A stretch of 45,350 nucleotides of DNA from Bacteroidales bacterium (GTDB taxonomy: Bacteria > Bacteroidota > Bacteroidia > Bacteroidales > F082), in contig JAGBVS010000016.1 in assembly GCA_017630195.1 (NCBI GenBank), positions 1-45,350 on the forward strand, given 5' to 3'. Position 1 is the first letter of the stretch; each line of letters begins with the position of its first letter. Positions 9,582 to 16,665 of this stretch are shown here, in pieces. Under the pieces are notes generated by a model. The model was not told where the DNA came from. It saw nothing but the letters and a program-made list of their open reading frames with translations, and made no database searches. Both the position numbers and the translations under genes were made by a program.

Positions 9582-9709
9582 ATCTTTTTAGATTAATAAA
9601 ATGTTATGAGAGTTTCTATAAATTCCACATCTATATTAAGTTCACTGACGACAATTAAGACTTTACTTGATTTATTATTTATTAATCAAGACCTGACAAT
9701 TCTCTCTGT

Positions 9710-10534
9710 TTAGTATTTTGTATAGTCTTTAGTATTTTGTATAGTCTTGCTTTGAGAGAGAACATCGAATTGCCTCTGTGCTTCCTGTTGTATTAGTTCA
9801 AAACGCTGTTCTTTAGATATGTTCTGCGATATAAGATAAGAATTAAAACTTTGCATATTGTCCAATACAATCAACCCTTCTAATGGCAAATAGTCCCTGT
9901 GGTTCTTGTTAGACATCACTAAATCAGGATGTTCTTCAGACCACTGCTTAGATGTATATCCTAATGTCGCATAATTTATCAATTCTGCCTCACTCGCATA
10001 AATTATTCCCAACTTATCTTTTGGCAAAGCCGATAACGGAACAAGATATTTTTTTACGGCATCAGTCTGTATAACATAGTTTGCTTTTGCCGTAAATCTA
10101 TGATACAACCAGTCTGCACTTTTAATTTGCTTTTGCTCTTCTTCCTTTAGTCTTTGAAACTCTTTTATAACAAGCAGATTAAACTCTGGACTTAACCACA
10201 TACCAAAATGATATGCAATGTCTGTATGAGCATAAGTACCACCATATTTACCAGTTTTTGCAACAAGTCCTATCGCATCTGTTTTTTCGACCCATTTTTT
10301 CACAGATAATTTGAAGCGATTTAATCCTACTTGCATCATAATTCCGTCGAATTCGACGGAATTAAAACTCATATTATTCAATCGTTCCCAAATACCTAAA
10401 AACTCTACTGTATTCTTATTTCTCAACCAGTTTTCTATCAAGCTATTACCACCTTCAAATGCCTTTGTCATATCCGTTAAAGATATGTAGTCTTTTTCAT
10501 TATATGATGTGATGGAAATAGATGTACCTTGCAC
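9710..10534 (-). CDS. KilA-N domain protein (phage-related DNA-binding)
   Basis: The 274-residue protein has a KilA-N domain in residues about 5-115 (YISLTDMTKAFEGG, IENWLRNKNTVEFLGIWE, VEKTDAIGLVAKTGKYGGTYAHTDIAYHF) followed by a helical region. KilA-N domains are typical of phage and other mobile-element DNA-binding proteins; the role here is unknown. No other phage gene is nearby. The start is uncertain: the first usable codon is GTG at 10534, yet the frame stays open upstream and encodes IKSNLVKNKLIQVQG, resembling the usual KilA-N start with an ATT at 10568-10570 where an ATG would be expected. A 19-bp tandem duplication changes the last five codons. Direct repeats flank the gene. Confidence 0.85.
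   Translation of the reverse strand: MQGTSISITSYNEKDYISLTDMTKAFEGGNSLIENWLRNKNTVEFLGIWERLNNMSFNSVEFDGIMMQVGLNRFKLSVKKWVEKTDAIGLVAKTGKYGGTYAHTDIAYHFGMWLSPEFNLLVIKEFQRLKEEEQKQIKSADWLYHRFTAKANYVIQTDAVKKYLVPLSALPKDKLGIIYASEAELINYATLGYTSKQWSEEHPDLVMSNKNHRDYLPLEGLIVLDNMQSFNSYLISQNISKEQRFELIQQEAQRQFDVLSQSKTIQNTKDYTKY
9711..9748 (-). repeat. 19-bp tandem duplication at the KilA-N 3' end
   Basis: Two successive copies of ACTATACAAAATACTAAAG (minus strand). As 19 is not a multiple of three, the second copy is read in another frame and ends the protein with DYTKY. Confidence 0.9.
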
Positions 10535-10605
10535 TTGTATAAGTTTGTTTTTAACTAAATTTGATTTAATGATTTTGATTTTTATTAAATTATTATCTAT
10601 TTCTT

Positions 10606-10641
10606 ATTGCAACAAAGATAATATTTTTTGTTGGAAGATTT
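10606..10641. repeat. Right 36-bp direct repeat flanking the KilA-N gene
   Basis: Second copy of the repeat at 9546-9581, located 72 bp upstream of the KilA-N start. It carries the same minus-strand promoter box (10613-10620). Confidence 0.9.
10613..10620 (-). promoter_or_regulatory. -7 promoter box of the KilA-N gene
   Basis: TATCTTTG on the minus strand, in the right direct repeat, about 80 nt upstream of the GTG start. Confidence 0.55.
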
Positions 10642-10693
10642 TTTTAGATTCTTTTTATATTGAAAAAAGTGTTAAAGATTTTGCCTAAATGCC

Positions 10694-10749
10694 AAGAGAC
10701 GCACCAATAACACCTTATCTATTTCATCGGTAACATTGATGCGTCTCTT
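10694..10749 (-). terminator. Palindromic repeat behind the DUF5020-like gene
   Basis: Inverted repeat with arms AAGAGACGCACCAATAACA and TAACATTGATGCGTCTCTT, 35 nt past the stop codon of the DUF5020-like gene. It is a member of the AGACG palindrome family and probably acts as a terminator. Short ATTATGCATT units follow at 10750-10781. Confidence 0.6.
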
Positions 10750-10783
10750 AATTATGCATTATGAATTATGCATTATGAATTAC

Positions 10784-11542
10784 TCAAAAATCCCACTTCA
10801 CACCAAAGCATGGATTGACATAGAATTTTTTGCATTGGCTCAAACCACTGAAGTTATACGACATCTCAACTTCACCGCCGATGTTGAAGTTCGGACAGTT
10901 GAAGAATTGTCCTACGTTATACCAAATCTGTGGTTCTGTGATGAAACTGAATTGTGTCACTGTATGTGGCGGCAAAGTATATGTCCAAACATTTTCTTCC
11001 CACCATAAATCAGCAAAACCGCAGAATCTCAAACCTTTCACATTGAAGATGTCTTGCATTCCCCAAACGATAGAGAATTGCAATGGAATCATCTGTTCTT
11101 TATGAGAGATGGTTTTGTACAACGCATAAACCGTCAAAGTGTTTCTGTAATCTTCCGAGTGTAAGAAATATTCGGCACCGAACATCCAAGCGTTGTTGAT
11201 GTTGTAACCAAAACCTCCTGGAATAACGCCTAAACCTCCAGTATATTCAACATGTGCGCTTAAATTCTTGAGTTTGCTGTCTTGCCAGAAGTTAAAGGCT
11301 CTTTCGATTTCCATATAAGTTCCCATCATGCCATAGTTGTTAGGATGGTTTTTCCCGTTATGATAGAAATCTGCGAAGAAGAATGTGCCGCCCCATTTGT
11401 CGGCTTTATACATTTCAAATGTCGTTGTAATGTATTGGCGTTCTTCGCCAAAGTCATACATCACTTGAAGATTTTGTGCTTTTGCCGCAAAACCTAATCC
11501 CATGAAAATCATGAGAACCAAAATTGATAATGTCTTTTTCAT
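10784..11542 (-). CDS. DUF5020-like outer-membrane protein
   Basis: Secreted protein of 252 residues with signal peptide MKKTLSILVLMIFMGLGFAAKAQ. The mature N-terminus (LQVMYDFGEERQYITTTFEM, YKADKWGGTFFFADFYHN) resembles the DUF5020 family of Bacteroidetes. Alternating aromatic strands ending in FGVKWDF suggest a small beta-barrel in the outer membrane. It resembles nucleoside-specific channel-like barrels only in general form, so no transport substrate is assigned. It lies alone between the KilA-N gene and the second aminopeptidase gene. Confidence 0.75.
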   Translation of the reverse strand: MKKTLSILVLMIFMGLGFAAKAQNLQVMYDFGEERQYITTTFEMYKADKWGGTFFFADFYHNGKNHPNNYGMMGTYMEIERAFNFWQDSKLKNLSAHVEYTGGLGVIPGGFGYNINNAWMFGAEYFLHSEDYRNTLTVYALYKTISHKEQMIPLQFSIVWGMQDIFNVKGLRFCGFADLWWEENVWTYTLPPHTVTQFSFITEPQIWYNVGQFFNCPNFNIGGEVEMSYNFSGLSQCKKFYVNPCFGVKWDF

Positions 11543-11605
11543 GTTGTTTATTTTTAATGTTTATTGTTTAATGTTTATAGATTATTATAAATTCTAAAGT
11601 TTATC

Positions 11606-11643
11606 CAATCTACGCAATCTGTGTAATCTGTGTAATCTGTGGT
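11606..11643. repeat. AATCTGTG tandem units
   Basis: Four units of the form AATCTRYG/AATCTGTGT in the spacer upstream of the DUF5020-like gene. The same unit occurs in the cassettes at 1-142, 3728-3922 and 32041-32184. Confidence 0.8.
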
Positions 11644-11652
11644 TTATAATTC

Positions 11653-12942
11653 CTAATTCCTCATTGCATTCTCAATTTCTTCCACTTCAATAGGAAGTCC
11701 TTCAAAGAGATTTATCGGTTCGCCTTCTGTGATAAGGAGGTCGTTTTCAATTCTTATTCCTATTCCTTCTTCTCTGATGTAGATTCCAGGCTCGCATGTG
11801 AGTATCATTCCCGGTTTGAAAGGCTCGTATTTATCGACGCTATCGTGTACATCGAGGCCGATATGATGAGCCATTCCGTGCATGAGATATTTACGATACA
11901 ATGGAGCATCCGGATTTTGATTTTTCACATCTTCTTCGGTGAAGAGACCGAGTTTTATCATTTCTTGTTCCATCAGTTTATAAGTCGTTCTGTTTATCTC
12001 GTCGATGGTTCCGCCCACCTTATATAATTTAGTAATCTCTTTCATGACGCGAAGCACCGCATTATAGCAGTCTTTCTGTCTCTCAGTAAATTTTCCGTTG
12101 ATAGGAATGGTGCGGCTCAAGTCGGAGGAATAGTTTTTATATTCGCAGCCTATGTCGAAGAGAATCAAATCGCCGTCTTTCAAGATTTTGTTATTTGCTG
12201 AGTAATGGAGACAGCAGGCGTTTTTGCCGGCAGCGACTATTGGATAATAGGCATGACCATTGGCACCATTATATTTGAAAATGTATTCTATTTCTGCCTG
12301 AATCTGATATTCATAAACATCAGGTCTCACAGTTTTTAGGCAGCGACGGAAAGCCTCTGCTGTGATGTCGCAAGCTTGTTTTGTCACTTCAATTTCTTCC
12401 TGCGACTTAATCATGCGCAACTTATTTAATATAGGAGCAGAACGTTCAAATTTATGAAGAGGGAATTTCGCTTTTATCTCATCAAGGAAGCGTTGTTGTA
12501 TCGTCTTCACCTTACATTCATAGCGTGGATATTCGAAAGTGTTGAGATAAATCGTCTCGCAAGAAAGAGCAATATCTTGAAGCACGCTTTCGAAGTTGTC
12601 GGAATACATCACGTTTGTCACTCCTGAGATATTGGAAGCTTCCTTAGAATCTATCATTTCGCCGCGCCATATCACTTTGCTTTCGCTATAAGGCTCCACG
12701 AAGAGAATCTCGCGCATAGCAGGATTTGGATGACTTGGACATAAAATAAGATATGCGCAGTCGCGGTCTATTCCAGTGAGATAGAAGAAGTCAGACTGCT
12801 GGCGATAAGGATAAAACTGGTCGCCATTACGAGGCATTTCTTCATTGGCGCAAAAAACCGCCATAGAATTTTTTGAGAGCTTTTCAGAAAAGTTCTTTCT
12901 GTTTCTAACAAAAAGGCTATTGTTTATATTTTTACTATTCAT
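11653..12942 (-). CDS. pepP: Second Xaa-Pro aminopeptidase (M24B)
   Basis: Second aminopeptidase P-type enzyme, 429 residues, of the standard bacterial PepP length. It has an N-terminal AMP_N domain (NRKNFSEKL, NGDQFYPYRQQSDFFYLTG) and an M24 catalytic domain with all five metal ligands in view: Asp in LFDIGCE, Asp in YSSDLSRTIP, His in HGMAHHIGLDVHD, Glu in TCEPGIYI and Glu in GIRIENDLLIT. It is only distantly similar to the 473-residue enzyme encoded nearby, so the two probably differ in substrate range and are not a recent duplication. A TACCTTTG box at 13002-13009 is the likely promoter. Confidence 0.9.
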   Translation of the reverse strand: MNSKNINNSLFVRNRKNFSEKLSKNSMAVFCANEEMPRNGDQFYPYRQQSDFFYLTGIDRDCAYLILCPSHPNPAMREILFVEPYSESKVIWRGEMIDSKEASNISGVTNVMYSDNFESVLQDIALSCETIYLNTFEYPRYECKVKTIQQRFLDEIKAKFPLHKFERSAPILNKLRMIKSQEEIEVTKQACDITAEAFRRCLKTVRPDVYEYQIQAEIEYIFKYNGANGHAYYPIVAAGKNACCLHYSANNKILKDGDLILFDIGCEYKNYSSDLSRTIPINGKFTERQKDCYNAVLRVMKEITKLYKVGGTIDEINRTTYKLMEQEMIKLGLFTEEDVKNQNPDAPLYRKYLMHGMAHHIGLDVHDSVDKYEPFKPGMILTCEPGIYIREEGIGIRIENDLLITEGEPINLFEGLPIEVEEIENAMRN

Positions 12943-13001
12943 AGTTTTACATTATTTACAACAATAAAAAAACTGTTTTTCATCATAAGATTTTCAACTT
13001 T

Positions 13002-13009
13002 CAAAGGTA
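13002..13009 (-). promoter_or_regulatory. -7 promoter box of pepP
   Basis: TACCTTTG on the minus strand matches TAnnTTTG, 60 nt upstream of the start codon. Confidence 0.5.
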
Positions 13010-13050
13010 TAAAAAACCTCAAGACGAAGATAAAGCAACGAAATAATTTT

Positions 13051-13085
13051 ATAAAAAAAGGCTAAAGATTAAACCTTTAGCCTTT
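13051..13085 (-). terminator. Strong terminator of the beta-barrel gene pair
   Basis: Perfect 11-bp stem AAAGGCTAAAG/CTTTAGCCTTT with a 7-nt loop, followed on the minus strand by a run of T. It starts about 20 nt after the stop codon at 13106. Confidence 0.9.
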
Positions 13086-13105
13086 CGTCATTAGTCTTTT
13101 ATCTA

Positions 13106-13768
13106 TTATAAAATCTTGAAACCTAATGTTACTGTAAAGATATTTTGTTTTGTGTCATCACCTAAATCAACTTCACCAACCATTGGAACGTCTATCTCAT
13201 CATCCATAACATCTGAGAGACCGATGCTGTAGTTAATGTCTAAAGTAAGTTTCCAGAGGTCGATACCGAGGTTAAGAGCTGCACCAACAGTCATATCTTC
13301 TGTAACGTCTTCGTCAAAGTAAGGAACATTCTCACCATTTATTGAATAATCAGCTTGACCCATAGCGAAGTAGAAGACAGGACCTACGTTAGCTCTCATC
13401 TTAATGATTGGTATATCAATGAATTGATAACCGACCATGATAGGCAATGCAAAATTGCTTTGGTTGATAGTAAGTGTTGGGTTAAGGACAGGATTATCAA
13501 TACCAAAACCACCCAATGGATTTATATCAAAAACTTTTCCTGATTTGTAATAAAGCAATTCAGGTTGCAAGATAATATTCTTGATTGTAAGGCGAGCGAA
13601 TACACCGAATGCCATATTGCCTTTGAAATCTGATTTGATAATATCTCTATTAGTAGATAATTTTGTTGTTTGATAACCTACTTTTGGACCGAATGTAATC
13701 GGAGAAATCTGTGCATTAGCTGCTGTAGCTATAAATAATGCTACAAATAATAATAATACTTTTTTCAT
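13106..13768 (-). CDS. Outer-membrane beta-barrel protein (PorT-like), paralogue 1
   Basis: Small outer-membrane beta-barrel protein of 220 residues with signal peptide MKKVLLLFVALFIATAANAQ. Repeated amphipathic strands (GPKVGYQTTKLS, NMAFGVFARLTIKNIILQPELLYY) and the ending FTVTLGFKIL are typical of the PorT/outer-membrane beta-barrel families of Bacteroidetes. It is clearly a paralogue of the gene just upstream (13806-14318): they share GPKxGYQTxKLS and NMAFGVFxRxT. The 37-bp gap and shared terminator suggest one transcript. Function is unknown. Confidence 0.8.
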   Translation of the reverse strand: MKKVLLLFVALFIATAANAQISPITFGPKVGYQTTKLSTNRDIIKSDFKGNMAFGVFARLTIKNIILQPELLYYKSGKVFDINPLGGFGIDNPVLNPTLTINQSNFALPIMVGYQFIDIPIIKMRANVGPVFYFAMGQADYSINGENVPYFDEDVTEDMTVGAALNLGIDLWKLTLDINYSIGLSDVMDDEIDVPMVGEVDLGDDTKQNIFTVTLGFKIL

Positions 13769-13805
13769 GTTTGTTAGTTTTAGTTTGTTAATATTAGTTA
13801 CGTTT

Positions 13806-14318
13806 TTAATATCTCAATTTAAATCCCATTGTCAATGTGAATATATTTTGATTTGCTTTTGATGCTGTTATAATATGATGGTCAAATACAGTACCGAGAC
13901 TGTAATTCAAATCAAATGTAAAACGCCAGATGTCAGCGCCAAGTCCAAGAGAACCTCCGAAAGTAAGTCTGTTGTTTGTACTTTTTTGGAAATTATAAAA
14001 GAGCATAGGACCTGCATTAGCTCTAAATTTAAAGGTTTTATTATCAATTAATTTATAACCGAAATAAACAGGCACCTGTATAGCGCTTCTGTTATTTGTT
14101 GAATACAACAATTCTGGTTGGAGGATAAATTTTGGGAATGTGAAACGAGTGAAGACACCGAATGCCATATCGTTTTGGAAATCTTGTTTAATGGATGTTC
14201 CTTTGAATGATAATTTAGAAGTTTGGTAACCTATTTTAGGACCTACAATTACGTCAGCTTGAGCATTAACCGATAATGCTACAAATAAAGCCATGAACAA
14301 TAATAATACTTTCTTCAT
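13806..14318 (-). CDS. Outer-membrane beta-barrel protein (PorT-like), paralogue 2
   Basis: Beta-barrel protein of 170 residues with signal peptide MKKVLLLFMALFVALSVNAQ. The open frame extends upstream to 14489, but the ATG at 14318 gives a proper signal peptide and sits downstream of a TATTTTTG promoter box, so I choose it. It matches the following gene along its length but is shorter, lacking about 50 residues in the middle. First gene of the two-gene unit. Function is unknown. Confidence 0.8.
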   Translation of the reverse strand: MKKVLLLFMALFVALSVNAQADVIVGPKIGYQTSKLSFKGTSIKQDFQNDMAFGVFTRFTFPKFILQPELLYSTNNRSAIQVPVYFGYKLIDNKTFKFRANAGPMLFYNFQKSTNNRLTFGGSLGLGADIWRFTFDLNYSLGTVFDHHIITASKANQNIFTLTMGFKLRY

Positions 14319-14337
14319 GTGGTTTATTTTATATCCA

Positions 14338-14345
14338 CAAAAATA
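14338..14345 (-). promoter_or_regulatory. -7 promoter box of the beta-barrel pair
   Basis: TATTTTTG on the minus strand, 20 nt upstream of the chosen start codon. Confidence 0.5.
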
Positions 14346-14421
14346 ATATTTTTTTCGATATAAATTATTTTTTAATGATTTTAAAAAAAATTGTAATTTT
14401 AACAATTCAAAATTTAAGAAT

Positions 14422-15060
14422 ATGAAAAAAATATTTCTAACATTTATTTGCGTTATCTTAATGACAATCAGCGCCAATGCGCAATACAAATCATTTCAAT
14501 TCGGATTAAACGTTTCTCCGGGATTAAACATCACGAAACTAAATAGTGATTTTCTTGGCAACGGCTTGAACAAGGCTTCGTTCAATTGGGGATTTAACGG
14601 CAATTTTTACTTCGTGGAAAACTACGGTATTTCAACCGGTTTTAATATCAAAAACATCAACGGCGGATACTCGTATAACGACAGCATCAACGGAAACATT
14701 AAATGTAGCATAAGCAACCAATATCTCGAGATTCCTATCAGTATGACAATGAGGACCGAAAAAATCGGCAAGACAAGAATTATAGGAAACATCGGATACG
14801 GAATAGGATTCTGTCTGAGTCATAACGAAGAACATAAAAATATTGATAACATCACAATAAAAGAGCAACCTGAATTTTCAAAAATAAGAAACTCACTTAT
14901 TATTAAATTAGGTATAGAGTATAATATTTACAAATCAAGCTGTATCACCGCAGCATTTGTCTTTAACAACAATTTTACTAACATATATAAAAAAGACAAC
15001 CCTCTTGAACATAATGTCATGTTAAACACTTTATGTATAGAGTTAGGTTTCATATTTTAA
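14422..15060 (+). CDS. Outer-membrane beta-barrel protein, PorT-like
   Basis: Secreted protein of 212 residues with signal peptide MKKIFLTFICVILMTISANAQ. Its strand pattern (FGLNVSPGLNITKLNSDF, YFVENYGISTGFNIKN, ending LCIELGFIF) fits the outer-membrane beta-barrel group. It is not closely similar to the two barrels transcribed in the other direction. It precedes nadE by 9 bp and may share its transcript, though no functional link is apparent. Confidence 0.75.
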   Translation: MKKIFLTFICVILMTISANAQYKSFQFGLNVSPGLNITKLNSDFLGNGLNKASFNWGFNGNFYFVENYGISTGFNIKNINGGYSYNDSINGNIKCSISNQYLEIPISMTMRTEKIGKTRIIGNIGYGIGFCLSHNEEHKNIDNITIKEQPEFSKIRNSLIIKLGIEYNIYKSSCITAAFVFNNNFTNIYKKDNPLEHNVMLNTLCIELGFIF

Positions 15061-15069
15061 ACATAAGAA

Positions 15070-16665
15070 ATGAAAATTACATTAGCGCAAATTAATTTCA
15101 TTGTCGGCGACATTGAAGGCAACAAAGAGAAAATCATCGCTGCTGCCCAAAAGGCGAAGGGCTCTTCATTAGTGGTTTTCTCCGAATTATCATTATGCGG
15201 AGTTCCTCCTTATAATATGTTATCTTACAACGACTTCATCGATCGTTGCGAGAAAGCTATAGACGAGATTGCCGAAAAATGCGACAACATTCCTTTGCTA
15301 ATAGGCGCACCTGTGAGAAACACTACCGGGAAAGGCAAACCTCTTTTCAACGCTGCAATATTTCTACATCAGGGCAAACGTCAGATTTTCAAGAAGAAAA
15401 ATGTTTCTTATTCAACATATTTTGAACCTGCCGACGAAACCAATATCTTGCAACTCGGTTGCATGAAAGTCGCCGTCACCATTGGCGAAGACCTTTATAA
15501 TATAGGTAACGACGAATTTCTCATGACAAACCGCATCGACGATTTTGAAGAGAAACCAGAGATTATCGTCAACCTTGCAGCCGACCGCTTTGATTATCAA
15601 CGTGCCGCCAAGAGAAGAGAGATTCTTCGCATGACAGCCCTAAAACATGAGATTCCGCTTATTTTTGTAAACCAAGTAGGTGGAAACGCCAACCTCATCT
15701 ACGACGGCGGTTCGATGGTATTCGGTTATAATGGCTACATCGTCAAGAGTCTTCCTTTCTTCCAAGAAGAAGTATCAACATTCGACTGCGAGCTTTTCAT
15801 CTCGATGAAAAAAGAAGACGAGCAAGTCATTCCAGAGAAGATGGAACTTATCCACGACGCTCTCGTTCTTGGAATACGCGACTTCTTCCATAAACAAGGT
15901 TTCAAAAAAGCCATACTCGGATTATCGGGAGGCTTAGACTCAGCACTCGTAATAGCATTGGCAGCCAAAGCATTAGGCGCAGAGAACGTATTAGGAATAT
16001 TGATGCCTTCACAATTCTCATCAGACCACTCCGTCAGCGACGCTATCGCTTCAGCAGAAAACCTCGGATGTCCTTATCATATCGTTCCGATAAAACCAGC
16101 ATTCGACACTTTTGATGAAATGCTGAAGCCTATCTTCAAAGACATGCCTTTCGACGTGACAGAAGAAAACATACAAGCACGAAGCAGAGGCCTCATCGTG
16201 ATGGCGATATCAAATAAATTCGGCAATATCTTATTGAACACCAGCAACAAGAGTGAAGCTGCCGTCGGTTACGGAACATTATACGGCGACCTCTGCGGAA
16301 GCTTGTCTGTAATAGGTGACATCTACAAGACAGAAGCCTTTGAGTTGTGCCGTTACATCAACCGTGACAAAGAGATAATTCCTTGGCACACAATCAACAA
16401 GCCGCCATCAGCAGAGTTGCGTCCAGGTCAACAAGATACAGATAGTCTGCCTGACTATCCAATTTTGGATGCTATTTTATATCAACATATCGAATGTAAC
16501 AAATCTGCTAACGAGCTCATAGCTTTAGGTTATGATGAAGCATTAGTTAACAAAGTTGTGAGAATGGTTTATAGAAACGACTTCAAACGTTTCCAGATTG
16601 CACCTGTGTTGGCAGTGTCGCCTAAGCCATTTGCTATGAGAGAGATGCCTATTGTCAAGAAATAA
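15070..16665 (+). CDS. nadE: NAD+ synthetase with an apparently inactive glutaminase domain
   Basis: Last step of NAD synthesis: amidation of nicotinate adenine dinucleotide with ATP. The 531-residue protein has an N-terminal nitrilase-type glutaminase domain (about 1-245) and a C-terminal synthetase domain with the P-loop LGLSGGLDSALV near residues 281-292. In active enzymes the glutaminase triad is Glu-Lys-Cys, with Cys in a ...TICED... motif. Here Glu39 (FSELSLCG) and a candidate Lys109 are present, but the motif reads VAVTIGEDLYN with Gly139 (codon GGC) in place of Cys. The rest of the domain, including NLAADRF and VNQVGGNANLIYDGG, is well kept. By inference the enzyme must use free ammonia. 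It overlaps the next gene by 14 bp if that starts at TTG 16652. Confidence 0.93.
   Translation: MKITLAQINFIVGDIEGNKEKIIAAAQKAKGSSLVVFSELSLCGVPPYNMLSYNDFIDRCEKAIDEIAEKCDNIPLLIGAPVRNTTGKGKPLFNAAIFLHQGKRQIFKKKNVSYSTYFEPADETNILQLGCMKVAVTIGEDLYNIGNDEFLMTNRIDDFEEKPEIIVNLAADRFDYQRAAKRREILRMTALKHEIPLIFVNQVGGNANLIYDGGSMVFGYNGYIVKSLPFFQEEVSTFDCELFISMKKEDEQVIPEKMELIHDALVLGIRDFFHKQGFKKAILGLSGGLDSALVIALAAKALGAENVLGILMPSQFSSDHSVSDAIASAENLGCPYHIVPIKPAFDTFDEMLKPIFKDMPFDVTEENIQARSRGLIVMAISNKFGNILLNTSNKSEAAVGYGTLYGDLCGSLSVIGDIYKTEAFELCRYINRDKEIIPWHTINKPPSAELRPGQQDTDSLPDYPILDAILYQHIECNKSANELIALGYDEALVNKVVRMVYRNDFKRFQIAPVLAVSPKPFAMREMPIVKK

Larger units (their letters stand above)
9409..9709. other. Intergenic region with short repeats and a direct-repeat arm
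   Basis: No gene seen. It contains a GAGCTATGAGC-type repeat (about 9421-9452), an imperfect inverted repeat of AAGGCTTAAAG and CTTTAGCCTT (about 9477-9541) that could end transcription from the KilA-N gene, and the left direct repeat with a promoter box (9546-9581). Confidence 0.6.

Noticed and set aside
9409-10783. A full prophage or insertion sequence around the KilA-N gene
   Set aside because: No integrase, transposase, structural gene or inverted terminal repeats were seen; only the direct repeats support mobility.
14319-14489. Longer N-terminus for the second beta-barrel protein
   Set aside because: The added 57 residues are not signal-like, cross the promoter box, and overlap the start of the divergent gene; the ATG at 14318 gives a clean signal peptide.
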